Source of the DNA: Acinetobacter lactucae
Lineage (GTDB): Bacteria; Pseudomonadota; Gammaproteobacteria; Pseudomonadales; Moraxellaceae
Direction of reading: 5' to 3'
Length of the DNA: 41,997 nt
Assembly (NCBI RefSeq): GCF_013344765.1
Contig: NZ_JABVBF010000007.1
Coordinates: 1-41,997 of the forward strand
Part shown: one piece after another, positions 1-8,734 of the stretch
Layout of the letters: the number at the start of each line of letters is the position of its first letter
How positions within the stretch are numbered: position 1 is the stretch's first letter
Position numbers and translations under genes: made by a program
Notes under the pieces: generated by a model
The model's input: only the letters and a program-made list of their open reading frames with translations
What the model was told of the DNA's origin: nothing
Databases searched by the model: none

Positions 1-3
1 GTG

Positions 4-34
4 AAAAGCCCCCTTAATTTAAGGAGGCTTTTTT
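4..34. terminator. Bidirectional terminator-like hairpin downstream of uup
   Basis: An AAAAGCC arm at 4-10 pairs with GGCTTTT at 26-32, and CCTT pairs with AAGG inside it. A T run follows on the plus strand and TTTT follows on the minus strand. It sits 30 bases beyond the uup stop codon, so it probably ends the uup transcript, and possibly also a convergent gene left of the window. Confidence 0.7.
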
Positions 35-64
35 GTTATTTAAATTGTAGGGAAGAAAGGCAAA

Positions 65-1975
65 TTAATTTCCTTTGCTCATTTGTTCAAGTTCATCCCA
101 ACGTTCTAATTTTTCAAGTAAGACCTCTTCAATTTCTGCGAGGCGTTGACTTGCTTTAGTTGCTTCATCGGCATTACTGACAAACCATGAACCATCTGCA
201 AGTTTGTCAGAAAGCTCTGCTTGTTCAACTTCTAGCTTCTCGATTTCTGCAGGAAGTTGCTCTAGCTCACGTTGGTCTTTATAGCTCAGTTTGACCTTTT
301 TAACGTTATTTTGGGCTGCAGCTTTTTCAGCTTCGGCTTTTGCCTGAGCTTTTTTAACGTCAGACTTTTGGTCTACGACTTTGTCATCTGGACGTTGTTG
401 TAAATAGTCTTGGTAGCCACCGATGTACTCTGCAATATTGCCTTTGCCATCAAAGACCCAAGTCGATGTTACGACGTTGTCCATAAATGCACGGTCATGC
501 GAAATGAGCAACAAAGTGCCTTTATATTCAGAAAGCATCTCTTCAAGAAGCTCAAGAGTCACCATATCCAAGTCATTGGTTGGTTCGTCCATCACAATCA
601 GGTTCGATGGTTTAAGTAATAATTTAGCAAGCAAGATACGGTTACGCTCACCACCAGACAGGGCTTTTACGGGTGTACGTGCGCGTTCAGGTGAGAACAA
701 GAAATCTTGTAAATAGCTGTAGATATGACGGCGGTTACCATTCACGTCAACAAAATCAGAACCTTCTGAAACGTTTGCCATCACTGTTTTTTCAAGGTCT
801 AAGGCATTACGTAATTGATCAAAATAGGCTACTTCTAACTGTGTACCTGTTTTAACTGAACCGCCATGTTCGATTTCACCTAAAATGGCTTTAATTAATG
901 TCGTTTTACCGACACCATTATCACCTACTAGGCCAATACGATCGCCACGCATGACTAGTGTAGAGAAATCTTTAATCAGTGGCTTATCATCATAAGATAC
1001 GCTTAAGTGCTCAATATCAAATACTAATTTACCAGAGCGATTTGCTTCTTGAGTCGCCATGCTCACTTTGCCTTGTTGTGAACGGCGAGCTTTCGATTCT
1101 TCACGTAAAGCTTTTAAGGCACGAACACGACCTTCATTACGCGTACGACGTGCTTTAATCCCTTGACGAATCCAAGCTTCTTCTTCCGCTAACTTTTTAT
1201 CAAATAAAGCATTTTGTTTCTCTTCTGCTTCCATTTGCTGAGCTTTAAGCTCTAAATAGCGTGAATAGTTGCCTTCGTAGCCACGTAGGATGCCACGGTC
1301 AAGTTCAACAATTCGAGTTGCAATACTGTCTACAAAAGAACGGTCATGCGAAATAAATAGTAGCGTTAAATTATTTTGATCGAGTAGAAATTTTTCTAGC
1401 CACTCAATACTTTCAACATCTAAATGGTTGGTCGGTTCGTCTAGAAGTAATACGTCTGGCTGCGTTAAGAGAGCACGAGCGAGTAAAACACGGCGTTTAC
1501 GTCCACCTGAAAGATCTGCCAAATCCGCATTTGGATCGAGTCCCATTTTACTTAATAGGGCATTGACCTTGTTTTCGAGTGCCCAGCCGTCTAGTTGGTC
1601 GAGCTTGTGCTGTAGGTTCCCCATACGGTCACACGCTTCCATGTCGCCAAGCATACAAGCATCAGTTGCTTCATGATAAGCTCTGAGTACTTCGGCAGCT
1701 TCTCCTGCACCATCAGCCACAATGTCAGCAACTTTGCCAGAATCCATTGGAACGTCTTGGGCTAACATGGAAACTGTTAAACCATTTTGAATGGAAACTT
1801 CACCAGAATCTGGTAATAGGCTTCCCTCGATCAGTTTAAGTAAAGTAGACTTACCTTCACCATTACGACCAATTAAACAGACTCGTTCGCCACGTTCTAG
1901 ATTAAAGTTCGCGCCATCGAGCAGGGCAGGTCCGCCAAAAGCAAGTTGGACATCCCTTAGGGTAATATAGGCCAT
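65..1975 (-). CDS. uup: ABC-F family ATPase Uup
   Basis: This is a soluble protein with two ATP-binding cassettes and no membrane domain, as in the ABC-F family. Members act on ribosomes or nucleic-acid intermediates; Uup has been linked to precise transposon excision and replication-fork or ribosome functions. The first cassette has Walker A GRNGEGKST, signature LSGG and Walker B LLLDEPTNHLD. The second has GDNGVGKTT, LSGGERNR and IVMDEPTNDLD. A linker rich in charged residues lies between them. A lysine/glutamate-rich C-terminal extension (about residues 545-636) should form the coiled coil that distinguishes Uup from shorter ABC-F proteins. The 636-aa length is normal for the family. The gene is divergent from slyX with only 32 bases between the two start codons, so each promoter must overlap the neighbouring gene. 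Confidence 0.93.
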   Translation of the reverse strand: MAYITLRDVQLAFGGPALLDGANFNLERGERVCLIGRNGEGKSTLLKLIEGSLLPDSGEVSIQNGLTVSMLAQDVPMDSGKVADIVADGAGEAAEVLRAYHEATDACMLGDMEACDRMGNLQHKLDQLDGWALENKVNALLSKMGLDPNADLADLSGGRKRRVLLARALLTQPDVLLLDEPTNHLDVESIEWLEKFLLDQNNLTLLFISHDRSFVDSIATRIVELDRGILRGYEGNYSRYLELKAQQMEAEEKQNALFDKKLAEEEAWIRQGIKARRTRNEGRVRALKALREESKARRSQQGKVSMATQEANRSGKLVFDIEHLSVSYDDKPLIKDFSTLVMRGDRIGLVGDNGVGKTTLIKAILGEIEHGGSVKTGTQLEVAYFDQLRNALDLEKTVMANVSEGSDFVDVNGNRRHIYSYLQDFLFSPERARTPVKALSGGERNRILLAKLLLKPSNLIVMDEPTNDLDMVTLELLEEMLSEYKGTLLLISHDRAFMDNVVTSTWVFDGKGNIAEYIGGYQDYLQQRPDDKVVDQKSDVKKAQAKAEAEKAAAQNNVKKVKLSYKDQRELEQLPAEIEKLEVEQAELSDKLADGSWFVSNADEATKASQRLAEIEEVLLEKLERWDELEQMSKGN

Positions 1976-2007
1976 AATGTTTTCCAGAATCTCAAATGAG
2001 GATTTAA

Positions 2008-2253
2008 ATGACTAAACCACCATATCATGATGATCAAGCGTCATTTTCCGCACCCATTGAAGATTTGCAAGTGCGAATTACATTTTTGGATGATTTAGTT
2101 GAACAATTAAATCAACAACTCGCTATTCAAACTCAAGAAATAGCTGATTTGAAAAAACAAATGCAATTTCTTTATCAACGTGTGGAATCGTCGGATTTAT
2201 CAGAAGGCATTGCACCTTTTGACCCATTAACAAATAAACCTCCCCACTATTAA
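2008..2253 (+). CDS. slyX: SlyX family protein
   Basis: Small 81-aa acidic protein with a predicted coiled coil through about residues 18-60, where leucine, isoleucine and glutamine repeat (LEDLQ-like start, then QLNQQLAIQTQEIADLKKQM). It ends in a short proline-rich tail with PPHY, as SlyX proteins do. The biochemical function of the family is unknown. A GAGGA Shine-Dalgarno at 1998-2002 lies five bases before the ATG, which supports the start. It is a single-gene unit closed by the hairpin at 2255-2283. The family assignment rests on length, coiled coil and the C-terminal motif. Confidence 0.85.
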   Translation: MTKPPYHDDQASFSAPIEDLQVRITFLDDLVEQLNQQLAIQTQEIADLKKQMQFLYQRVESSDLSEGIAPFDPLTNKPPHY

Positions 2254-2254
2254 T

Positions 2255-2283
2255 AAAAAGGCAAGTTCGATACTTGCCTTTTT
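2255..2283. terminator. Bidirectional terminator between slyX and the qor-like gene
   Basis: AAAAAGGCAAGT pairs with ACTTGCCTTTTT around a five-base loop. It starts one base after the slyX stop and lies 25 bases before the end of the convergent dehydrogenase gene. A-tract and T-tract flank the stem, so it can serve both strands. Confidence 0.85.
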
Positions 2284-2307
2284 ATTTGGGAATATTTTCA
2301 ATTTTGT

Positions 2308-3318
2308 TTAAAAACCTTGTAAGACGATCTTACCTTTTGTTGTGCCACTTTCAATTTGCTGATGAACTCGTTTTAAATTTTCAGCATTAATTGGACTTAT
2401 AACTTCAGTCACAGTTGTTTTGATTTTTCCTTCATCAACCAGCTTGCTGACTTCATTTAATAGTTCACTTTGTTTTGCCATATCTTCGGTCTGGAACATT
2501 GAACGTGTAAACATAAATTCCCAATGCACAGACACAGACTTTGACTTAAACGGTTTGATATCTAACTGTTCAGGATCATCAATAAGTCCAAAACGGCCTT
2601 GCGGTGCAATCAACTCTACAATATCTGGTAAATGCTGATTTGTTTGAGTGGTTGAGAACACATATAAAGGTGTAGTTAAACCTAATTGCTTGATTTGGGC
2701 TGCTAAAGGTTGACGGTGGTCTAACACATAATCTGCTCCAAGTTGCTTAACCCATTCTTGAGTTTCTGCTCGTGAAGCTGTTGCAATAATCGTTAAGTTA
2801 GTTAATTGTTTAAGAAGCTGAATGGTGATTGAACCTACACCGCCAGCTCCACCAATCACTAATATGGTTGTGTTTTCTGGCGCATTCTTTGGAACTTGCA
2901 GGCGATCAAAAAGCATTTCCCACGCTGTGATTGCAGTTAAAGGAAGAGCTGCCGCCTCGGTTGCTTCTAAAGTTTTTGGTTTATGACCCACAATACGTTC
3001 ATCAACAAGCTGTAATTCGCTATTACTACCTTGGCGATTTAAAGCACCTGCATACCAAACAACATCGCCAATCTTAAATTGAGTAACTTTATCTCCAATC
3101 GCTTCAACAATACCTACTGCGTCCCAGCCAAGCGTTTTCCACTGATTATTCTCAGGACTTACATTCTTGCGGATTTTAGTATCTACCGGGTTTACTGAAA
3201 CAGCTTGAATACGAACAAGCAGATCATGACCTTCTGCAACGGGACTGTCGAGTTCAATATCCACGAGTGCTTCTGGCGATGTAATAGAGCCAGCTTTTTG
3301 ATATGCCACAGCTTTCAT
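2308..3318 (-). CDS. Zinc-independent medium-chain dehydrogenase, quinone oxidoreductase type
   Basis: Member of the medium-chain dehydrogenase/reductase superfamily, QOR-like branch, which reduces quinones or enone-type electrophiles with NADPH. The GroES-like N-terminal domain is followed by a Rossmann domain with GGAGGVGS near residue 160. I do not see the cysteine pattern of the structural zinc site, so it should be zinc-free even though such proteins are often named zinc-binding alcohol dehydrogenases. The reading frame extends 11 codons upstream, but AGAGGAA at 3326-3332 sits seven bases before the ATG at 3318, so I start it there (336 aa). It is divergent from an HxlR regulator with two N-terminal cysteines. 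This is a common arrangement in which electrophile stress relieves repression of the reductase. The true substrate is unknown. Confidence 0.85.
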   Translation of the reverse strand: MKAVAYQKAGSITSPEALVDIELDSPVAEGHDLLVRIQAVSVNPVDTKIRKNVSPENNQWKTLGWDAVGIVEAIGDKVTQFKIGDVVWYAGALNRQGSNSELQLVDERIVGHKPKTLEATEAAALPLTAITAWEMLFDRLQVPKNAPENTTILVIGGAGGVGSITIQLLKQLTNLTIIATASRAETQEWVKQLGADYVLDHRQPLAAQIKQLGLTTPLYVFSTTQTNQHLPDIVELIAPQGRFGLIDDPEQLDIKPFKSKSVSVHWEFMFTRSMFQTEDMAKQSELLNEVSKLVDEGKIKTTVTEVISPINAENLKRVHQQIESGTTKGKIVLQGF

Positions 3319-3392
3319 AATGATGATTCCTCTTGTTGATAGTTTGATCATAACGTAAGCTTAAAATGAGTGACTACAGACAAATAACGCTC

Positions 3393-3414
3393 ATAGTGTC
3401 AAAAAGGATACTGT
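3393..3414. promoter_or_regulatory. Candidate HxlR operator in the qor/hxlR divergent region
   Basis: ATAGTGTC (3393-3400) and GATACTGT (3407-3414) form an imperfect inverted repeat, six of eight positions, around a six-base A-rich spacer. On the minus strand it contains TTGACA, a perfect -35 hexamer pointing toward the dehydrogenase, although I could not find a convincing -10. On the plus strand it covers the hxlR ribosome-binding site. A protein bound here could repress both genes. The assignment is inferred from position and symmetry only. Confidence 0.4.
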
Positions 3415-3417
3415 AAA

Positions 3418-3795
3418 ATGGCAAAAGCAAGACATTCAAGTTTTGATTGTTCTCCGGGATGTTCCGTTGAGGCGGCGATTAGTTTGATTGATGGAAAATG
3501 GAAATGCGTCATTCTTTGGCATTTATTTAATGAAGGCACCTTAAGGTTTAACGAAATTCGAAAGCGCGTTCCGAGCATTACCCAAAGAATGCTGACCAAT
3601 CAGCTACGTGAATTGGAACAAGACGGTATTATTCATAGAGAAGTCTATCCTCAGGTACCACCTAAAGTGGAATACTGCCTGACTGATTTGGGACAAAGTC
3701 TTGAGAAAATTCTGTTTGCTTTAAAACAGTGGGGGGATGCTCACATTGATCAATTTGGAAAGCTGACACTTGTTGATAGCCATCCGAATCCTTAA
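3418..3795 (+). CDS. HxlR family winged-helix transcriptional regulator
   Basis: A 125-aa protein of the HxlR/MarR-like winged-helix family. Diagnostic stretches are the N-terminal DCSPGCSVEAA, the helix-strand core with LIDGKWKCVILWHL, then RFNEIRKRVPSITQRML and the wing YPQVPPKVEYCLT. Cys11 and Cys15 sit where redox- or electrophile-sensing cysteines occur in characterised members such as QorR and YodB. AAAGGA about nine bases before the ATG is a good ribosome-binding site. It is transcribed away from the quinone-reductase-like gene, so it probably represses that gene and itself, with thiol modification as the inducing event. That role is inferred from family and context. Confidence 0.88.
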   Translation: MAKARHSSFDCSPGCSVEAAISLIDGKWKCVILWHLFNEGTLRFNEIRKRVPSITQRMLTNQLRELEQDGIIHREVYPQVPPKVEYCLTDLGQSLEKILFALKQWGDAHIDQFGKLTLVDSHPNP

Positions 3796-3943
3796 TGATA
3801 TTTGAGTCAGCTCATCGCAATTTGCACTGTGAAATCTCAATATTTTGGGCCTTGCGATCTTATCGGGCATTATTTTTATGATGAAACTTGCGTTTTCTGG
3901 TCAGCTTATGCAACTCTAATAAAAGAGATTAATAGGTTTTGCT

Positions 3944-4393
3944 ATGGACAATATGGGAATTTGGGTTACCGTTATCATTGTTCTTTTCGTACTAGGCTCC
4001 ATTTTTGGTTTAAGAGTGAGCCCACGTGAAAAGGCACTTGGTATTATGCGTGATAAAGCTCGTAAAATGGGTTTACACCCACGTGTAATCGTTGCACCTG
4101 AATGGACACATGTCCCAATGGCGACTGAAAAGCGTGCCAGCATGGTTGCTTATTATAGTGTATTGATTCCCGATGCTCGTTTATCTTTAATGCGTGCTCG
4201 CGTTATAGACGGCAAATTAAAAGTGGTTCAGGGCGATGAGAAATTTAATGATTCTCCCATTGCATTAAAAGGGATTTATGCTATTGATATGCAGGCAAAC
4301 TGTGTAGGGCTTTATTGGGATGAGGAATCAGACCTGAGAGCAACACAATTAGATGAGATGAAGGCTTATCTGTTGAACTTGGCTAAAGCCTGA
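3944..4393 (+). CDS. Conserved hypothetical membrane-anchored protein
   Basis: A 149-aa protein I do not recognise by name. Residues about 5-24 form one hydrophobic helix ([19 protein letters not shown]). Basic residues follow immediately, suggesting an N-out, C-in anchor with a cytoplasmic domain of about 120 residues. That domain is mixed alpha/beta in character, with one cysteine near residue 125, and has no catalytic motif that I can identify. A second ATG three codons in is possible. It ends 35 bases before topA on the same strand with no terminator between, so the two genes may be cotranscribed. The 148 bases upstream separate it from hxlR; I see no clear promoter there. Confidence 0.75.
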   Translation: MDNMGIWVTVIIVLFVLGSIFGLRVSPREKALGIMRDKARKMGLHPRVIVAPEWTHVPMATEKRASMVAYYSVLIPDARLSLMRARVIDGKLKVVQGDEKFNDSPIALKGIYAIDMQANCVGLYWDEESDLRATQLDEMKAYLLNLAKA

Positions 4394-4428
4394 TTTTTAA
4401 ATTTATTGGTATAGGAATAACATTTTAT

Positions 4429-7065
4429 ATGGCGAATACCTCGCGCTCTGCATCTCAAAGCACAGCATCTACTGCACCTGCTGCACATAAACGTGCCTTA
4501 GTGATTGTGGAGTCGCCTGCCAAAGCGAAAACCATTAATAAATATCTGGGTTCGCAATACATTGTAAAGTCTTCTGTAGGTCACGTGCGTGATTTGCCAA
4601 CAGGTGGCAGTAAATCAACTGAGAAAAAGCCAGCTGCACGGACTAAACTCACTGAAGCAGAAAAAGAACAAAAGGCCAGTCAGGCTTTAGTTAATCGTAT
4701 GGGGGTTGATCCTGAGCATGGTTGGGAAGCTCATTACGAAGTTCTGCCAGGTAAGGAAAATGTTGTTGCTGAACTAAAAAAACTCGCCAAAGATGCCGAT
4801 GCAATCTATCTCGCAACGGACTTGGATAGAGAAGGGGAAGCCATTGCTTGGCACCTAAGAGAAGTTATTGGTGGTGATGACAGCCGTTATCATCGCGTGG
4901 TATTTAACGAAATTACTAAAAATGCCATTCAAGAAGCATTTAAGCAACCTACGCGTCTAGATTTAAACAGAGTTAATGCTCAGCAAGCACGCCGTTTCTT
5001 GGACCGTGTTGTTGGTTTTATGGTTTCACCATTACTTTGGGAAAAGATTGCCCGTGGTTTATCGGCAGGTCGTGTACAGTCTGTAGCAGTGAAACTGGTT
5101 GTAGAGCGTGAAAGAGAAATTCGTGCTTTTATTCCAGAAGAATACTGGCAAGTTTTTGCAGACACGCAAGCCAAGAAAGATGACATTCGTCTTGAAGCAG
5201 TTAAGCAAGCTGGTAAAACCCTTAAACTGAAAAATAAAGCTGAAACCGATGCTCTATTAGATGTTTTAAAAGGTGCTGAATATAAAGTTGCACAACGTGA
5301 AGATAAACCGACTAAGGTGAATCCAAGTGCTCCTTATATCACTTCAACGTTGCAACAGGCTGCAAGTACTCGTTTAGGTTTTTCTGTAAAGAAAACCATG
5401 ATGCTGGCACAGCGTTTATATGAAGCAGGTTTTATTACCTATATGCGTACTGACTCAACGTTCTTGAGTGATGACGCAGTAAGCATGGTACGTGCTCATA
5501 TTGAAAGTCAATTTGGTGAGAAGTATTTACCGGCAAAGCCAAACCGCTATGGTAACAAAGCGGGTGCTCAAGAAGCCCATGAAGCCATTCGTCCGTCAAA
5601 TGTTGCGCTTACAGGTGACCAACTTGCGGGCGTAGAGCGTGATGCTCAGCGTTTGTATGATTTGATTTGGCGTCAGTTTGTTGCATGTCAAATGACTCCA
5701 GCAGAATATTTATCTTCAACTTTAACGGTTGAAGCTGCAAATGTTGAATTAAAAGCAAAAGGCCGTACGCTTGTATTTGATGGGTTTACACGAGTTCGTG
5801 GTGCCAACAAGTCTGATGACGATATTATTTTGCCTGCTATTAAAGTAGGTGAAATCTTAAAATTAGAAAAGTTAGACCCAAGTCAGCACTTTACTAAGCC
5901 ACCTGCACGTTTTACAGAAGCTTCTTTGGTTAAAGAACTCGAAAAACGAAGTATTGGTCGTCCTTCGACTTATGCAGCGATTATTTCTACGATTCAAGAA
6001 CGTGGTTACGTTAAGTTAGAAAACCGTCGTCTTTTCGCCGAAAAAATGGGTGAAATTGTCACGGATCGTCTTGATGAAAGTTTTAATAACTTGATGAACT
6101 ATGCCTTTACAGCAGACCTCGAAGGACAACTCGATAAAGTTGCTACAGGCGAGCGTAACTGGAAAGAGTTACTAGATACTTTCTATGGTGACTTCAAAAA
6201 GCGTCTTACCAATGCTCAAGGCGAGCACGGAATGCGCCGTAATCAACCGGTTGAAGTGCCAGCGGTACATTGTCCTGAATGTTCACGTCCAATGCAGATT
6301 CGTACAGGTACAACAGGCGTATTCTTAGGTTGTTCTGGATATAATTTACCACCTAAAGAGCGTTGCAAAGGTACTTTGAACTTAACGCCTGTTGAATCCT
6401 TAGCAGCCCTGTCTGATGATGATGGCGCTGAAACTGCAGACTTGATGTCAAAACATCGCTGTGCGAAATGTGGCACAGCCATGGACAGCTATGTCATTGA
6501 TGGTGGTCGTAAACTACACGTATGTGGTAACAACCCTGACTGCGACGGTTTTGAGCTTGAAGAAGGTGAGTTCAAGATTAAAGGCTATGATGGACCAACT
6601 ATTCCGTGTGATAAATGCGATGGTGAGATGCAGCTTAAGACTGGTCGTTTTGGCCCGTATTTCGCTTGTACAAGCTGTGACAACACTCGTAAAGTCTTGA
6701 AAAGTGGTCAACCTGCGCCTCCACGTGTAGAACCGATCAAGATGGAACATTTGCGCTCAACAAAGCATGATGACTATTTCGTATTGCGTGACGGTGCTGC
6801 TGGTCTGTTTTTGGCCGCAAGTAAATTCCCGAAAATTCGTGAAACACGTGCGCCAAAAGTTGCAGAATTACGGAGCGTTGCCGCTCAGCTTGATCCTAAA
6901 TATCAATTTATTTTACAAGCACCAGATGTAGATCCTGAAGGTAATCCGACAGTTGTGAAATTCAGCCGTAAGAATCAATCACAATATGTAGGTTCGGAAA
7001 CTCCAGAAGGCAAACAAACCAAATGGAGCCTAGTTTACCAAGATGGTAAATGGGTTGAGGGCTAA
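4429..7065 (+). CDS. topA: DNA topoisomerase I (omega protein, type IA)
   Basis: Relaxes negative supercoils by passing strands through a transient single-strand break. The Toprim domain begins with [14 protein letters not shown] near residue 23 and includes [15 protein letters not shown] near residue 128. The catalytic tyrosine is Tyr338 in TYMRTDS. The central gate domains contain the conserved PSTYA motif. The C-terminus carries three four-cysteine zinc-ribbon modules (beginning CPEC, CAKC and CDKC) followed by a basic region, as in the gammaproteobacterial enzyme. The N-terminus is extended by about 20 serine/threonine/alanine-rich residues. Its 878 aa are within the normal size range. 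A strong hairpin terminator lies 14 bases after the stop. Confidence 0.97.
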   Translation: MANTSRSASQSTASTAPAAHKRALVIVESPAKAKTINKYLGSQYIVKSSVGHVRDLPTGGSKSTEKKPAARTKLTEAEKEQKASQALVNRMGVDPEHGWEAHYEVLPGKENVVAELKKLAKDADAIYLATDLDREGEAIAWHLREVIGGDDSRYHRVVFNEITKNAIQEAFKQPTRLDLNRVNAQQARRFLDRVVGFMVSPLLWEKIARGLSAGRVQSVAVKLVVEREREIRAFIPEEYWQVFADTQAKKDDIRLEAVKQAGKTLKLKNKAETDALLDVLKGAEYKVAQREDKPTKVNPSAPYITSTLQQAASTRLGFSVKKTMMLAQRLYEAGFITYMRTDSTFLSDDAVSMVRAHIESQFGEKYLPAKPNRYGNKAGAQEAHEAIRPSNVALTGDQLAGVERDAQRLYDLIWRQFVACQMTPAEYLSSTLTVEAANVELKAKGRTLVFDGFTRVRGANKSDDDIILPAIKVGEILKLEKLDPSQHFTKPPARFTEASLVKELEKRSIGRPSTYAAIISTIQERGYVKLENRRLFAEKMGEIVTDRLDESFNNLMNYAFTADLEGQLDKVATGERNWKELLDTFYGDFKKRLTNAQGEHGMRRNQPVEVPAVHCPECSRPMQIRTGTTGVFLGCSGYNLPPKERCKGTLNLTPVESLAALSDDDGAETADLMSKHRCAKCGTAMDSYVIDGGRKLHVCGNNPDCDGFELEEGEFKIKGYDGPTIPCDKCDGEMQLKTGRFGPYFACTSCDNTRKVLKSGQPAPPRVEPIKMEHLRSTKHDDYFVLRDGAAGLFLAASKFPKIRETRAPKVAELRSVAAQLDPKYQFILQAPDVDPEGNPTVVKFSRKNQSQYVGSETPEGKQTKWSLVYQDGKWVEG

Positions 7066-7078
7066 TTAAGTCCATAAT

Positions 7079-7109
7079 AAAAAATGCTAGCTCAGCTAGC
7101 ATTTTTTAT
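7079..7109 (+). terminator. Rho-independent terminator of topA
   Basis: AAAAAATGCTAGC and GCTAGCATTTTTT flank a TCA loop, followed by more T and A. It starts 14 bases after the topA stop codon and separates topA from the next plus-strand gene. Confidence 0.9.
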
Positions 7110-7153
7110 ATCTAAAACAATAAAAGAAAATTTTAGTTTTATGGGGAAAAAGA

Positions 7154-7912
7154 ATGTGGAAAAACATTCGGGTTTTATGTTTGTTAATTATTTTATTGAT
7201 TGTTGCTGTTCAGGCATGGCGAGATCAAAACCAAGATTGGAATCAACCTATTGTTGTCGTTTTACATCCTATTAATGCCGATGGTTTACAGACAACACAG
7301 AGCTATATTCATCAGTTGCAATACTCTGATTTTGAGAGAATAAAAAACTATTTAGCGGAGTGGTCACAACATTATCGTGGTCAATCAGGAAACTTTGTAA
7401 TACGTTTAGGGCAGCCGTTACAGCAACGACCTCCTGAGGTTCCTCAAAATGCCAATATCTTTCATGTGATGTGGTGGAGTTTAAAGTTTCGTTTCTATGC
7501 ATGGCGACACCAACAACCTGAAGACAGTGGAGCATCACTTAAACTTTATTTAAATTACTATGATCCCAACTATCAAAAAGTTTTGATTCATTCGACTGCT
7601 TTGGAAAAAGGTCGTATCGGTAGTGTGAATTTATTTGCGACCAAAACACAAGCTTCACAAAATCAGGTCGTAATTGTTCATGAGCTATTACATGGCTTTG
7701 GGGCACAAGACAAATATGATTTACAAACAGGACAACCACTTTATCCTTTAGGTTATGCGCAAGCTGAAAAAGTGCCTTTATACCCACAAACTGACGCTGA
7801 AATCATGGGTGGTCGAACACCGTTATCTGAGCAGAGCAGTAAAATGCCGAATGGTTTACATGAAACAATAATAGGTTTACCTACAGCCCAAGAAATTGGC
7901 TGGGTGAAATAA
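7154..7912 (+). CDS. Membrane-anchored protein with metzincin-like HExxHxxGxxD motif
   Basis: A 252-aa protein I cannot assign to a named family. Residues about 4-22 are one hydrophobic helix after WKNIR, which would be an uncleaved anchor placing the rest in the periplasm. Residues 176-186 read HELLHGFGAQD, which fits the zinc-ligand pattern HExxHxxGxxD of metzincins such as snapalysin. Glu177 would be the general base, His176 and His180 ligands, and Asp186 the third ligand. Met218 in EIMGG, about 32 residues on, could be the Met-turn. The GGGG run ending seven bases before the ATG supports the start. It is flanked by the topA terminator and an inverted DnaA-box hairpin, so it appears monocistronic. 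A periplasmic zinc peptidase is an inference from this motif alone. Confidence 0.75.
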   Translation: MWKNIRVLCLLIILLIVAVQAWRDQNQDWNQPIVVVLHPINADGLQTTQSYIHQLQYSDFERIKNYLAEWSQHYRGQSGNFVIRLGQPLQQRPPEVPQNANIFHVMWWSLKFRFYAWRHQQPEDSGASLKLYLNYYDPNYQKVLIHSTALEKGRIGSVNLFATKTQASQNQVVIVHELLHGFGAQDKYDLQTGQPLYPLGYAQAEKVPLYPQTDAEIMGGRTPLSEQSSKMPNGLHETIIGLPTAQEIGWVK

Positions 7913-7915
7913 AAT

Positions 7916-7941
7916 TGTGGATAAATACTGCTTTATCCACA
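7916..7941. promoter_or_regulatory. Inverted pair of perfect DnaA-box sequences forming a hairpin
   Basis: TGTGGATAA at 7916-7924 and TTATCCACA at 7933-7941 are exact, oppositely oriented matches to the high-affinity DnaA box. With the adjoining bases they form a perfect 10-bp stem and six-base loop (TACTGC). The stem is not followed by a T run on either strand, so it is a poor classical terminator. It sits three bases after the stop of the upstream gene. Confidence 0.5.
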
Positions 7942-8044
7942 TTAATTGATAAGAAACGATGCAGATTTTATACAGACAAAAAATGTGAAGTGCATCACTA
8001 TTGTTAAGTAGATGAAATTCTAATACTTAATAATAAGAGTAGCC

Positions 8045-8620
8045 ATGATGAAAACTGTCGGTAATGATTTGGTACGTAATCAGTTACATGCTGATCGTAA
8101 GTGGTATTTGATATTAGGCTTTGTGCTTATTGGCTTTGGTCTAATTTTGTTTAGTTCATTACCGTTTGCAACCTTTTCTGTGGTTTTTTTATTTGGAATA
8201 CTGATGATGGTCGGAGGTGTTTTACATCTTGTCGCGGCTATAAGTGTCTTTAAAGGTGCTAGCAGATGGTTATGGGCACTTTTTGGCATACTTTATCTAA
8301 TGGCTGGCTATTACGCTTTTTCTACTCCAGTCACTACAGCAGTAGTACTGACAAGCTTATTATCTATAGCACTGATTATTGCTGGAGCTATACGTTCGGT
8401 AAACGCGATTTTACTTAAACCAATTACTGGATGGGGCTGGACCTTATTTTCAGGGTTATTAACCCTCATTACAGGTATTTTAATTTTAGTTTCCAAAGAT
8501 TCGCCTTTTTGGGTGTTAGGTATGTTCCTCGCAATTGATATTTTATTTCAAGGAATTAATTTTCTAGGTTTGGCTTCTGCGATTAAGCATCTGCCATCTA
8601 GTTCAAAAACAGTATCTTAA
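8045..8620 (+). CDS. HdeD family (DUF308) membrane protein
   Basis: A 191-aa integral membrane protein with about six hydrophobic helices and short loops. The glycine-rich helices (LFGILMMVGGVLHLVAAI and the repeated SGLLTLITGILIL pattern) are typical of the two-fold DUF308 repeat in HdeD, the acid-resistance membrane protein of E. coli. The molecular activity of HdeD is not known. The start has two consecutive ATG codons and no strong Shine-Dalgarno sequence, so the exact first residue is uncertain by one. It is a single-gene unit with its own terminator 17 bases downstream. An acid-stress role is inferred from the family only. Confidence 0.82.
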   Translation: MMKTVGNDLVRNQLHADRKWYLILGFVLIGFGLILFSSLPFATFSVVFLFGILMMVGGVLHLVAAISVFKGASRWLWALFGILYLMAGYYAFSTPVTTAVVLTSLLSIALIIAGAIRSVNAILLKPITGWGWTLFSGLLTLITGILILVSKDSPFWVLGMFLAIDILFQGINFLGLASAIKHLPSSSKTVS

Positions 8621-8637
8621 ATAACAATATTTAATCA

Positions 8638-8662
8638 AAGAGCACTTTAGGTGCTCTTTTTG
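8638..8662 (+). terminator. Rho-independent terminator of the hdeD-like gene
   Basis: AAAGAGCAC and GTGCTCTTT form the stem around a TTTAG loop, with a T-rich tail reaching about 8667. The reading frame of the next gene is open back through this hairpin, which argues that its real start lies downstream. Confidence 0.85.
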
Positions 8663-8734
8663 TTTTTAGGACGGGCAGACGCATCTGTGGTTGGGTCTGT
8701 TAAACTATGTCTTGGTGTTTTAGCGATATGTGTT

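Noticed and set aside
3802-4029. 75-codon plus-strand frame between hxlR and the membrane protein
   Set aside because: It overlaps the start of the better-supported gene at 3944 in another frame, has no ribosome-binding site and its product has random-looking composition.
8651-8734. GTG-initiated N-terminal extension of the UvrD-like helicase
   Set aside because: The first codons lie in the terminator hairpin of the preceding gene, and the added residues do not align with the helicase family.
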